Positions 38,150 through 50,814 of a stretch of DNA of 64,000 bases are shown here, in pieces. Under the pieces are notes generated by a model. The model had not been told where the DNA came from and did no database searches. It was given only the letters and a program-made list of their open reading frames with translations. Made by a program: the position numbers and the translations under genes. Positions within the stretch are counted from its first letter, which is position 1; the number at the start of each line of letters is the position of its first letter. The DNA is taken from NCBI GenBank assembly GCA_920105625.2, contig OV050032.1, positions 12,050,807-12,114,806 on the forward strand. Direction: 5' to 3'. The DNA is from Clusia tigrina. Its lineage: Eukaryota > Arthropoda > Insecta > Diptera > Clusiidae.

Positions 38150-38821
38150 ATCGATAATTATCTAAGTCCTATTATTAAGTTGTTGTTGTTGTTGTTATTG
38201 CTGTTGTTGATGGTTTCTGTTTTAATCTTATAGACGGTATCTGCAAATAAGCCTAGAGTTAATCTATGTTGATATTGGGCAACAAGTTTTGAAACATGAG
38301 GCGAGCCACTGACAACCCGCAACTGGCAACTGGCAACTGGCAAACGGCAACTGGGAGCTGGTGTTCGTTCGCTATGACCAGCATCCGCCATTGCGGATTT
38401 CAAAATGTTGCCTGCTCCAAACGTAATTTCCCCAATTGACTTCCACCCAGCAAAAAACCTTCGCAGGCAGACAGTTTTAACTCATCTCGCTCATTACGCC
38501 AGTCGTGACTTACCAAAAATACAACAAAGCGACGCTATCTTTCTGAGTGAGTGCGGCTGTTGCCTGCCGACGACGCCGACGCCGCCACTGCTGCTGCTGA
38601 ATTGGTATGCGTCTGGTGTGCAATGCGAAGCTACAAGTAGAGAGATACAATATTTCAACTAACTACAACGGATGCTTGCCAGATTTAGATGCGCAGTCTC
38701 CATAACAAACGTGCAAAAAACACAACAACAACAACAACAACAGCAACAACAGCAACAACGGCCACAACAAAAATTAAACAATGCGGCCGTGGCTGCGACT
38801 GTGGATGTCGATGTGGATATG

Positions 38822-38852
<31 letters not shown>

Positions 38853-39450
38853 CTGTGGCTGCGGCTGTATGCTCCACGAAGCGAGCACATTTGCGCAATA
38901 AGTGTGCCAGTTGGCAGTCAGCATGCAGTATCCGCCGGCTGTCGGCATGCGCCATGAAACAACTCATCTGCGATTTACACTATTCAACGGACGGGCGCAC
39001 GGACGGCGGCTATGGCTATGGCTATGGCTATCGCTGTAGCGAAGGCGAAGGCAATGGCTCGGAACCGGTCGGTGGTTGGTAACTCGATTGCTGGTGGCAT
39101 AATTTATTCACAGATCCACAATTTCAAGGATTTCGACGTAAACCCATCGCCAGTCGGGGCAATGCGAACGCGAACGCAAACACAATCGCCATAGCAATCT
39201 TAGACTGATCTCTTGGCTTAAGCTACCACTACCATATTCGTATAATATGAAAAGCCAAGTGACGGTCGGTGAGACGGCAATGATCCATCCAAACTCACAT
39301 ACTTGCATACTTCAAAACATGTACGAGTACGACCCAAACTGCTGTTCCTCGACCAGACCATCCGAGTGTCGATTAAGTCGGCCGATGCGGCACACACCGC
39401 TCATTGTCAAGCTGTGGTCAGGGCGGGTTTGGTATGAGATGCTGCAGTGG
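38150..39450. other. Transposon-free island with short tandem repeats
   Basis: Contains AACTGGC repeats (38319-38355), CAA/CAG triplets (38722-38770), (GGCTCT)n (38821-38852) and (TATGGC)n (39009-39030). The open frames here are produced by those repeats. It may be regulatory, but nothing decides this. Confidence 0.4.
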
Positions 39451-40320
39451 GCCTGACAAATGCGTGTGTCGGGTCTTTTACTATATACAAATTGTTATGG
39501 GCGTGTGACTTGGGTGTCTTCTATTATGATATATAATCAGAGTGGTGTACGGAAAGCTGTTTAGAGATCAGTAAGGAAAATAATGCAACGAAGGAGAAAG
39601 GGTGAGATTATTAAGAAAAATCTATAAATAGATGTTGTATCTATTTAGAAATGATAGTTGAAGACTAGCGATGATCCAGTCACTGAGGTCAGTGCGTCTA
39701 TTGCAAGATGCCTCACAATTCCTACATCAGATATATGTTTAGTATTAATCTGAAAGTTTATGAGCAATCATTCACCTGGATTTTCATGCATATACAATTT
39801 AAACAAGCGGTGGATTTCATACCGTGGATCCCATTAGAGTTCACTTCCAATCCCAGTTGCAGGAAACTGACATTTCTAATTCAAGTTTCACGACACATAA
39901 TCAAACAGTTCCACTGAAGGAAACCAAATTCGAATTGATTGATTTTTATTTTTTCTTAAGGAATTTTGTAGTTGTCGCAATTCTCAACAGGACTCATTAA
40001 AGAAATATTAAGAAGTAAATGATTATTCTCCTTGACACAGTCTCACGGTGCAGATAGACTCACTCATATATGTTTGTTGTCAAGACACCAGTGAAGGGAA
40101 CCGGAGCACGTTGTGCTAATATCATATTTTTTCTTTGTACATTATTTTTTTCAATTCAGTGACTGAATTAGAAATTCAAAAGTCTTTCAAAGCATTCGGA
40201 AACTAAATGAATTTAAACTTCAATCCATCAATTTTGATTCCTTCCGTGGAACTGAATGTTTGACCAACTCCTCAGCATAATGGGGTGATCAGTTAACATA
40301 TTCTAAATTGTGATTCTACA
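39451..40320. other. Intergenic, nothing recognised
   Basis: AT-rich unique-looking DNA without recognisable coding, repeats or RNA. Confidence 0.5.
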
Positions 40321-40930
40321 ATGAATTCGGTGAACCGACTCCTAATTTGCTGGGTCCCCCACTTCAGACTATATACCAATAGTCGACAGGCCCTACAGTA
40401 CCCAGGTAGAGAATGTTTCGGTATTGGTTTCTGCGTAGCTCGAGCAGTTCTTGATCTCACAAATGCTAAAAGAAGTTTTCATCCGTCTGGAATTTTTCAT
40501 GAATAAATTATATGAATATTGTTCGTTTTTTATGAACGTTTGCAACCATGAGCTAAAATTATCGAAAGTTCGCACCACCATTGTTCAGAGTTATACTGAC
40601 TACTCTCCTCTGGTCTATTCTACTCTTATATTTGTTCTTCTCCCTTTATCCGGTAAGTTAATAAAAATATCTCGGAGTAAATCAAGAATTATCACAGGCG
40701 TTTTAAGCGGACACTGTAGACCCAACTATGACATGAATAAGCTGAGTGTATATTTAGATACCATCTGGAGATTCTGTGGAGAAAGTAATGAAACGTCACT
40801 GCATCTGATCACAGACCGCAGTCCATTGGCACACAAAAGACTCAGGTGTTTTGGAGAATATATCTTATATATGAGCAAGATCCCTCAACTTGATTCCACC
40901 AAAACTAACCTGACAGAAGATCTATAGATG
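40321..40930 (+). mobile_element. LINE RNase H C-terminus and zinc-knuckle, dead
   Basis: LLICWVPHFR corresponds to the WVPGHS block of RNase H, with the GNExAD block destroyed. After about 240 bp comes KSRIITGVLSGHCRPNYDM, then CRFCGESNETSLHLI, TDRSPLAHKRLRCFG and LTEDL before the stop at 40927. The CxxC...H...C knuckle has its last Cys changed to Arg (TDR for TDC). It is 5'-truncated and inactive, and different in sequence from the other LINE tails here. Confidence 0.8.
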
Positions 40931-42682
40931 CTACTAGCCTCATCTTTTAAATAAATCATATCAAATAGATCTTTCCGGTAAGTTGTGATATTTGTATAAA
41001 TTCGCCAAACTTTGTAGCTTTAAAAGTGTATAATTCTGAGTTAAGGCCCAAGCGGGCCCCTCCGTCAATGCTGCCCTGTTTCAGTTCCATTGCGCTGCAC
41101 TGTTTTGTTGTTGTGCCTGTTACTCGTGTATTGCCGCATTGTCAACAATGCAACCGACTTACATTGGTCGTGTACAAGATCGTGAGTGAGTTTGGCTGAC
41201 TGCGTCCAGCCACCCAGAGGATAATATTGGCATCGTTTTATTTGGGTTTGCTTTATTTGGTTTGTTTTTGCTTTTGCTTTTGCTTTGTAGTTGCTTTTGC
41301 TGCTGAAAGTGTAAATTACAGCAGAAAGTGGAGCGCGGATAGATTGGGTGCAGCACCTCTGGAAGCAGACGCCCGCCGTCGTCGGATACGCTCTGCTGTT
41401 GCTTACGATCATCATCGTCCGTCGTCCGTCGTCGTCGTCGTCTACATCGTCATCGTCATCATTGTTGTTGCTGATGCATGCGAATGCATTTTGAAAGTGC
41501 GCTAAGACGACCTGTCTGCATATTTATCCGTCCGTCCGCTGGAAGAGTGGAGTGAGTTCAATAGTGCAACGTGCAACAGTTGCAGCACCAGCACCAGCAG
41601 CACCAGCAGCACCAGCAGCAGCAGATATCACACCATCAAGATTGCAACGTATTGTATCGCGTCGATCGATCGGTCTTTGGCATTGCCTTTCCATTCCTTT
41701 CGTTTCGTTTCGTCTCGTTTCGTTTGATTTCATTTCGCTATTTGCACGTACGTGTGGTGTGTTTGTGTGCGTGTGTGCGCGCGTTTTCTCTTCCTCTTGG
41801 ATCCTCCCTTGGCCTTTTGTCTGGTTTTTGTGCTTTGGTGCCCAACACCTTCATCATGTCGATTTTTGAAGTCACGATTTGTTGGGAATCGTAAAACATT
41901 TTTAACACTTCACATTTTGTTTTTCTTGTTGCTTTTGTTAATTTTTTGCATTTCGATCAAAGATCGACGATCGACAGCTCTTCAGCTCTTCAGCGGCTTC
42001 TGAAGCTCCGGCTCCCTTTTTAATGGACTTGAGCCATGCGAGTGGATACCCACTCCTTGCTCCTTGGCACGTTCGTGTGCATTCACACAAAAAAGCCGCG
42101 TATAACACTTTTTCAATTTCATTTTAAATTTGCACTTCTACGCCGAACGCGCACACGCTGAGTTTTTCCTTCTGCAAAAGTCGTGCACCCAGCTTTGAAT
42201 GCAACGTGGCGCAGTCTTTGTGGGCAAAATACCCACCTGTGCGTGAGTGGCGTTTTGTTTTAAATTTTGTATATATTTTTTCGTTTCTGTGTTGGAGTTT
42301 TCTGCCTGTGTAAAATGTCTGACACGATCCGTTGACTCCTTCGTCTGGCATTTCGAAAAATCACGGCGCTCTCAAGTGTGGGAAAGTTTTGTGCGTTGTA
42401 GTGCAGCGGCACCAATAAAACAGAGTGAAACAGAAAGGAAGCTCTAAAAGGCAAAGTGATAGTAGCAGTCATCATGGAGCAAAATGTCGTCTATTGGATG
42501 AGACGAGTACGCGCCTTTTGCCCTGGCCGTGTGGGTGATTTGGCATTTACAATGAATAAGTTAGGAACCTTTGTGGAAGCACAAATCCAACTATTTCTTT
42601 ATTTCAATAGTTCCTCCTAACTCATTAGTGGCAGTCGTGGATGCTACTAAATAGCCAGCAAGCTGTGTGTATAGTACAGATT
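40931..42682. other. Intergenic, GC-richer island
   Basis: From 41050 to 42560 there is transposon-free sequence with CAG triplets at 41585-41625, GTC triplets at 41415-41445 and TTCGTTTCGT repeats near 41700. Long frames are driven by repeats. No gene recognised. Confidence 0.45.
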
Positions 42683-42747
<65 letters not shown>

Positions 42748-42762
42748 GAGTCTATATATATA

Positions 42763-42852
<90 letters not shown>
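42683..42852. repeat. (TA)n microsatellite
   Basis: About 170 bp of TA, with interruptions CGAGTC near 42747 and TTTA near 42765. Confidence 0.97.
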
Positions 42853-42855
<3 letters not shown>

Positions 42856-44590
42856 CTTTTTTATTAAATATTTTTTTTAATTTTCGTAATTTTTTTTCTT
42901 TATTAAAATTTGTTTATTTGTTTTATACAAATTTTTTTTAATTTAATGCATTTATTTTTGTCATTTATTAACATTATGTTTTTATTTTCTTTATTTATTT
43001 TATATTATCTATTTTTTATTTAGTTATTTATTTCAATTATTTTTTTTTAGTTATTTTATATTTTACTTTTTTTAAATATTTATTTTATTAATTTTTTTAA
43101 TTCTTTTTTAAATATTTTTATTTTATTTAGTTATTTAATTATTTACCTCATTTATTAACATTATGTTTTTATTTTCTTTATTTATTTTATATTATCTATT
43201 TTTTATTTAGTTATTTATTTCAATTATTTTTTTTATTTATTTTATATTTTACTTTTTTAAATATTTATTTTATTTATTTTTTTAATTCTTTTTTAAATAT
43301 TTTGGTTTTAATTATTTATTTAATTATTTACTTCATTTATTAACATTATGTTTTTATTTTCTTAAATTATTTTATATTATCTATTTTTTATTTAGTTATT
43401 TATTTCAATTATTTTTTAAATATATTTTATATGTTTACTTTATTTAATTATTTATTTTATTTATTTATTCCTTTATTAAATATTTTTCTTTAATTAATTT
43501 TTTTAATTATTTACTTCATTTATTAACATTATGTTTTTATTTTCTTTTTTTCTATATTCATTTTATATTTTCTATTTATTTTCTTTGGTATTTTATTTCA
43601 ATAATTTTTTTTTTTAAATTTTATATGTTTAATTTATTTAATTATTTATTTTTATATTAAATATTTTTATTTTATTTATTTATTTTATTTCTATTTACTT
43701 CATTTATTTACTTGATATATTTATTTATTATTATTTTTTATTTATTTAATAGTTTTATTTATTATTTATATTTACTATTTATTTATCTCCTTCATTTTCT
43801 CTATTTACTTTGTGTTTTTTATTTTTTTAATGTATTATTTATTTATTTCTTCATTGAACTTTTTTATTTTAATTATTTATTGAATTATTTAACATATTTA
43901 TTTATGTGATTTATATATATTATGTATTATATTTATTTGACTCATTTTATTTATTTATTTATTATTAAATACAAAAAATAATAATTTTTTGTTGCTAAAT
44001 AAAATAAATAACATAAAAAAATATATTATTTATTTTATTTTCATTTTATTTTTTTATATAATTCAATTTATTTATTTGTCAAATGAAATAAATTTAATTA
44101 TTTGTTATATTTTTTGTATATATTTTATTCATTTTCATTTATTTTATATATTTATTTTATTTCTTTAATATTTATTTTATATATTTATTTTATTAATTTG
44201 TCTAATTTTTTTATTTATTTTATTTATTTATTTTATTTATTTAATACAATAATTTTTTGAAGTTATTTACATTATTTTTTTATTTTTTTTTATTATATTT
44301 CTATTATTTATTTTATTTATTTTCTTTATTTTCAATAAATAACTATTTACTTATAATTAAATAAAATAATTAAGATACAAAATATCTTATATATTTCATT
44401 TTGACTTTATTCATTTTATTAAATATATTTATTTGTTGGTTTATTTTAATTTTTTTTAATTTTATTGTTTATTTCAATTAATTTGTTTATTATTTGCATT
44501 TCGTTTATTTAATTTATTAGTTTATTTTGTATATTTAGTAAATTTTTTTAACTTAAAATTTTTGTTTTATTTTATTTATCGATAACAATA
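42853..44590. repeat. 1.7-kb extreme T-rich tract with embedded ~185-bp tandem repeat
   Basis: The plus strand is almost only T and A, with T in large excess. Within it CATTTATTAACATTATG starts at 42962, 43149, 43334 and 43517 (periods 187, 185 and 183 bp). Shared surrounding text includes TTATATTATCTA, TTAGTTATTTATTTCAATTA, and ATTTACTTC before the next unit. A fifth, degraded start is near 43699. After about 43700 the tract is less regular (TTTA)-type sequence. Protein frames here are meaningless. Confidence 0.92.
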
Positions 44591-45690
44591 TAACTTAAAT
44601 TATTACACAGCAGGAGCAATCAAGGCCACAAGCTTTGGATCTGCACACAGTACGAGTAAGCTTGAGAACTCTGTGCATCTGATCTCCAGGATAGTTTATT
44701 GTGGACTATAAATTTTGGTACAGATGACATACTTCAGGTGAACTCGTATATGCGTCCTTGCTGCACCATGCCAAAATTGCATTCATTTTGTTTCCCTATG
44801 GAGGCTTATGTCAGCATCCTTTCTCTTACTAGTTCTAGCAAAATCACTTCTGTTCAGGCCTCCCCATTGATGGATCAATTAGGTCCACTCTGTTCTCACT
44901 CCATTTGACTTATATTTGTTTACACTTATGAAATTCCATCTAGTGAAGAAAAAAGATGAGCATTATGCAGCTGACGAGTACCACAACCATGTTTTCCACC
45001 ATGCATCTTTATTTCTAACATAGTCGACATTTATTGCCCTGCATTGGACCCATCTTCAGGATGTGATATTTGCAGCTTTCACAGTAATATTACTACCATG
45101 GGAATATTCTTCGTTCAGGGTTAGAGTACATATCACGTTCCACGTCGTTCCTTTATACATGTCACGTCCCTCAATGAGCAAAGTCCATACTGCTCCCAAT
45201 CTCTGTGATGTTGTACAATTTGGCGTTTAAAAGCCGCTTACTTGGTTTTACATCAGTATCCGTCAAGCACAGATTCAGTTCAATTGAGTGAGGAGACCTT
45301 TTTTGGGTCGAGCTTTCAGCGTGAAGTTTTGTGGCGACTGAAGCTTTCACAGTGATGCGGCTGATTCCATAAAAATAGAGGAAAAATAAGAAGTGGCCAG
45401 AAAAAGAGGTAAACATGCCTCGAATTACCACAGGATACCAAGTTGGGAATGGCACATTGGGACCGATCAGGGTTATTCAGCACCTTTTTTGGAAGATATT
45501 GGAAACCATGACCACTGGATATATTCAAAGAATACTGCAGATCTTTGGTGTCCATGAGAATTTATGACAGTTGACTTTTTTAATTGACTGACTGCAAAAT
45601 GAAAAACAAAATAAATGCCAATTTTGCTCGTAGCCTCATAGGCAGAAATGAAATCCAAAGCACCACAATCACTTCAAGGCTCTCGTTTTT
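44591..45690. other. Intergenic, nothing recognised
   Basis: Unique-looking DNA. GACTGAAGCTTTCACAGTGATGC at about 45336-45358 matches about 4998-5020 with one mismatch. No coding domain is recognisable. Confidence 0.45.
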
Positions 45691-48600
45691 TAACGCAAAA
45701 AATGGGAAACGTACTTTAAAACATCTTTCCAAGAATGAGTGCAGTTAAAAAATATAAACTACGCCAGACCTCGGCATAAATTTAAGCCTTTCGTATGAAA
45801 GGATGCGCGAAAACGCAACCGATTCCGCTTAACCCATTGCAAAAACCCACTTCTTTTTTGAAACTATTTTAAAAAGAATGCAAGCAGAAAAAATAGCAAC
45901 ACATAAAAAATGAAAACAGTGAAAATGTGTAAAAAATTCCACGAATTTGCAAAATTTTTAATGAAAATTCTGCGAAATCACTTTTCCAGAGCGAAAAGAG
46001 TTGAGAAACTGCAGAGAGAAAACAAAACACGACATAAAAAACTAGAAAACTGAACAAAGCAGAATATAAAAAAGGCTTAAAAAACGAGAGACTAATAAAA
46101 ACCAAACGTTATCCTTGTCAGCGCTGCGAACTAAACATATATGACCATAAATACTCATGGTGCAGACGAAAAAAGAGGCCTTACAACAATGGCACAGCCA
46201 AATGCAACATATCGTAGCCGTATAAAATCATTTGTGGCAATTATATGGCAACCGAGTCATTAAGATGCACAAAGAAAGTTCGAATCCAACAATCGCACAA
46301 TTGCGACGGGAACCCTAAAAATATTACCGCAACAAATGTGCCCGACACCGGCACCGGTCGGAGGGATGTGCAAGGACACCACCAGACGCTTGGCCACTGA
46401 CGCATAGGCCAAGAGAGCCCAGGAGATGCTGCAAATAGACACAACGACAGCACAACAAAGGGAAAAACTGCGAGTAAAAAACGGATTTTTTACGATTCTT
46501 TACAACACTTTAACAAGCCGAAGGAAAAAAGGTGTCGTACTTTTTGCCAAGCAGCCAAGAAGCTAAAAAACTCAGAGTCAACTGGTGCTAATGTCTATTA
46601 AGAAAAACGCTCGGAAAGGTATACGGAGCCATGTGCATGCATGAGTGTGCAAGAGTTCGGACTCGTGCGTTTCTTTTTGCGAATTTCAGGAAACGCAAGA
46701 ATGCATTATCCTGCGTAGGCCTTCCAGCGACGCACCCGTCAATGGCGTGCACTGCGTTCGGTTGTCCGTCAAGTTGACAGCATACGGATCGCGAACTCAT
46801 GGTACGATAATAAAATGCAGCGCAAGCGCTTCAGGCAAAAAATTGCGAGTATGGAAGTGAACGCACTCACACATGCGTACATAGAGCATCCAAACAGTCA
46901 ATACGCAGTACGAGTGTTAACCAAGTGCCTGATTGATAGACTGTCGCACTGATCGCGTGAAGCAGCCAGACAGACAGAGGCTCAGAAGTGGAAGGAAGAG
47001 GCAGAGACCATGGCACTTGGTTGAAGGTTACTGCATTTTTGTGAGTTGCTAATGGAAAGGATTTGCGCTGCCTGCGTTAATCCTTGCGATTCTTGCATGC
47101 ACGATACATTTTCGTTTCGGGTCGAAGTGACAACGGAATTGCCAATATTTTGATTTCGTTCGTAAACAAATACGCCTCAAAACACAACACAGTCCCGATG
47201 TCGACGCAGTGAACGAGCCGGCAAAATCAAGCTGTACCTACGTACGAGTCCAGCCAGGCACACACACTCGTACTTGTCCGGCTTGCAAAAGGATTAAGCG
47301 CATTTAACCATGACGACGGGCTGCGCTACAGACGACTGCTGGTGACCGAAATGCCTCGAAAAGAGTATGGAAATGGCAGGCGATTCGCTTGAATCGAACC
47401 GTTCTGTTGTGCGTTTTGGCTTGTCGTTCTGGGCGTAACGTGCTGCAAAGGATTAAGCGTAATTTTGTCATTCAATTTGACCATAATTAGTGACAACAAG
47501 TTGTAAAGCCATTAAGCGTGAGCGCAAATATTCCAACTCCTTTGTGATAATGCGAGCATGCCATACCAGCTCGCACGCACTCGGTCATCCACAAGGCCAC
47601 TCGGCGATCACACACACACTGACACACATATGCAAACAAGGGCTCGAAATGCCCGTATTCAAATGTCAACCGTGGTGTGACACTCAGAGTTAAATATCAG
47701 CGAACACTTTCACATTTGTGATTTTCCCTTTCACTCTGTCCCTACCTCCCTCAACTGCTCACATCCCCCTCTGTTCGGCAAGCCAACAGCATGTTTTTCG
47801 TCAAGGACAACGTGTTGACGAAAATAGATTCCTTGAAAAGACAACGGTACGAACACGTGCATCTTCTAATCAATGTCACGCCTCGGAGAAATTTTTCCAT
47901 CTCTACTCGACGCTACACGTTCGCATATTTTAAGTGCTCCTTTTGATAGGATGTTATTCGTCTGACCCACAATCACTCTCTCCACGCTGCGCTCTAGATT
48001 CCAGTAACCCAAGTACGCGTAACTGTTCTGTGAAAGTGACCACCGCCCATCGGAGTGCTACGAGAATTGTGTATAATTTTAATGGTTTTATGGATGTGTG
48101 AAAATACTTGCCATGTTTCACTTGAAGCGATGCTGCTTACTTTACAATTTTTTAACCCTTTTTCCGCTCAATCCTTTCCCTCTGGCCGCGCGCTTTTTAC
48201 AACCCTTGCTTCTTTGTTGGTTCATTGTTTTTCTTGTGCATTTCTCCGGCACTCTTTTGTCTCCTTGCACTAGTAATCCAGTTCGGTGAACTTGCGACGA
48301 ATCGCATTATCCTTGGCCAGCATCGCTGTGCGCTACTCTGCTCTGGCGACTAGCCGCAATGTCCGACATTATAAACACATTAGGAAAAACGTACAAATTG
48401 GTGCAGTTCTGCAGAATTCCTCTCAAAAAGTAGCATGCCTCTGCAGAGCAGACCGCGCTCTATACTCGTATTTTTACATAATCCTTTTGCGTTTCGCTTT
48501 CGTTTGCTGTAACTTTTCTTTTTTGTTCAGTTTAAAATGGAAAGGATTGACATTCTCGGAAATTTCCCTGACGCTCTGGCTGTATTCAAGGAAACAAGGA

Positions 48601-50814
48601 GGAACATGGAAATTTAAATGAAGTTAATTTCTGTGCAAATGGAAATCAAACATGAACCACACTTTCCAGCATAGTCCTGGTTAGTAAACAACTGGCCCTG
48701 ATGAGCCCGCCAAGCCGTCAAACGCCCAACTTGGTTTTCTGGTAAGTTGGTAATAATTCATTCTGGCCATTCTTTTGAAAATCATGCTCCGGGCATTTAT
48801 GAGATGTCACAGCGAAAGTGTTCAACGCGCATACCACGGGCGTTGTTTCCACAACAACAAAAAGAAACATCGAAGAGTACTTGTAAGGTGTAAGTAAGAA
48901 AAGTCGTGATCGCTTCCGAGGTCAGTCTGTGTCTCAGACATCACACGTGGTTTTATATTGGAAACGAATTTGATCCCAATTTAATTTAAAGCTGAAATTT
49001 GATTGTATTAATTTGAAGTCAGCGATTTGGTGTTTATTTTGGAGCTCTCAAATTTTTTCAATTATTTCGGATCTCTCCTCATACCAAAATCGGTCATATG
49101 AGACTCTCTGTTGTGCTCTATTGAACCATTTGGAAAAATAGAGATTATAAAATTTCCCTCATCGTGGTTACTGAAGGGAACGAAAATATAGCCATCGAAA
49201 GAGGCAATGAATAGCGAATTTCTCGTGATCTGGAATGCGATGAAATAAATCATTTAATTCACTATTCCAAGCCACAAGAATCGAATATACTCTTATATAG
49301 TCATGTAAACTTTTAGAGCAGCACACTCTTGAGAGACATAACTATATTAAATGAACCCCTGATAAGAAAAACATTTGCTGCAACTCATTTTAATTCAACA
49401 TTTCCTCTCCTTAAACTGAACACTCAATTCTCTTTGTTTCAATTAATTGTTTCTGGTATGCAAAGGAATGTTGGTTTATAACCCACGATTTCATGTGGTT
49501 GATTGTATTAAATTAAAAGAGCCACACAGGACGATTACAATATTCTTATTCCCATCGTTATATCCTGAACAAGTCTGACGAGTTGGTGCTTGTTTTTTCT
49601 GAAAACATAAAAAGAAACCACAAGAATGGCTCTAATTATCCTGGCGTCCACCGCAAATCCGGATGAGGAAAAAAACCCACAAAAAAAAAAATTTTAATAA
49701 ACAGAAAAGAACTGCCTTAAATCGGAAAATTTGTACCACGCGCTCCATGTCACACAGCGCTGGAACAAGTGTTCCTGTGGTCGGAGGCCACAAAAAACGC
49801 ACAAAAGTCGCCGACTTCGAACCCAGTAAAAAGCAAAGATTTGCACAATAAATTGCGGACAAAAATGCATCCATAAAAAGTAAATTAGAACAAAAAATGG
49901 GAGCAAGAACAACAGCGACGCCAACAAATGAGCGAACGCACCATGTTTAATTTGCAAATGGGCCGTTACGCACTTCCCAGAAACGTGCGGCGTCTTTGTT
50001 CGTCCACTCAGCGGAATTCCGCAAAAAAATGCAAACGACATCTCGAGGATATTTTTACTTTCTTCTGTTGTGTGCGTGGGTGCGTGCGTGTGCGTGCGTG
50101 TGTGTGTGAAAATAGTACAGTCAGAGGTTTTTTGCCACGCCTCGTCGCACTTTGGGAGAATCGCGCTAAGCGTTTGTGTGCATTTGAACGCGTTTGTTTG
50201 TTACGTCACATTAAAATGACGCTTCGCCCGCAGCGACAAACATTTGAGGTGCATGCGTTTCTTTAAAATTCTTTTTTGGCATACCTTGGTTTTGCGTCCA
50301 CTTCGTTTTATTATTTTTTTGTTGCTCTGCTGGTCTGCACTAATAAACTTGTAAATCATGGCACTTCCCAAAAAGGACACTTACGCGAGCATAAAGGTGC
50401 TCACATCTGGGTCGAAGGCAACGCAGTCAAGGCAGGCATCCAAGTATGTTAAACGAAGCCAAACAGACACACACAATATGCGAGGCTCTTACGTAACTAC
50501 TGCAACGACTGTCGAATAATTCTATTTTAATGGATCTGCGAATATTTTTACCTGAGATTTTCAACGGGCATGTCAAATGTTCGCTGCCATCGCGTATATC
50601 AAGTACTCTAGCATATTCGGATGAATGTGAATATGAAGATTTTGCTGTACTGTTTGCAGTTTAGGCGGTATAATCCTTAGATAATTATGTCATTTATAAG
50701 GCCTTTATTCTCCACACCCTTATATTTAGACCCTAACGGTCAAATATTATCAATATATAAATATTTTATTATGTATTTCATGGCTCAAACACAGAATATG
50801 CGAAACAACCCGGA
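45691..50814. promoter_or_regulatory. Longest transposon-free island upstream of h; candidate enhancer block
   Basis: About 5.1 kb without recognisable transposons or genes. A-tract sites of Hunchback type (CATAAAAAA and similar) cluster at 45720-46110 and recur at 49610-49890. AAAGGATT/AATCCTTT occurs at 47056, 47288, 47447, 48170, 48480 and 48541, with AAAGGATTAAGCG appearing twice (47288 and 47447). This density and mix resemble fly segmentation enhancers. The block is 22-27 kb from the h ATG. Function and target gene are inferred. Confidence 0.4.

Noticed and set aside
38672..39082. 136-codon frame with poly-Gln and Ala-Leu repeats
   Set aside because: It is driven by CAA, GGCTCT and TATGGC tandem repeats. 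Neighbouring frames are equally open.
43712..43909. Hydrophobic frame that looks like membrane segments
   Set aside because: It is a T-rich tract read as Phe, Leu, Ile and Tyr. There is no credible gene in the 1.7-kb T-rich region.
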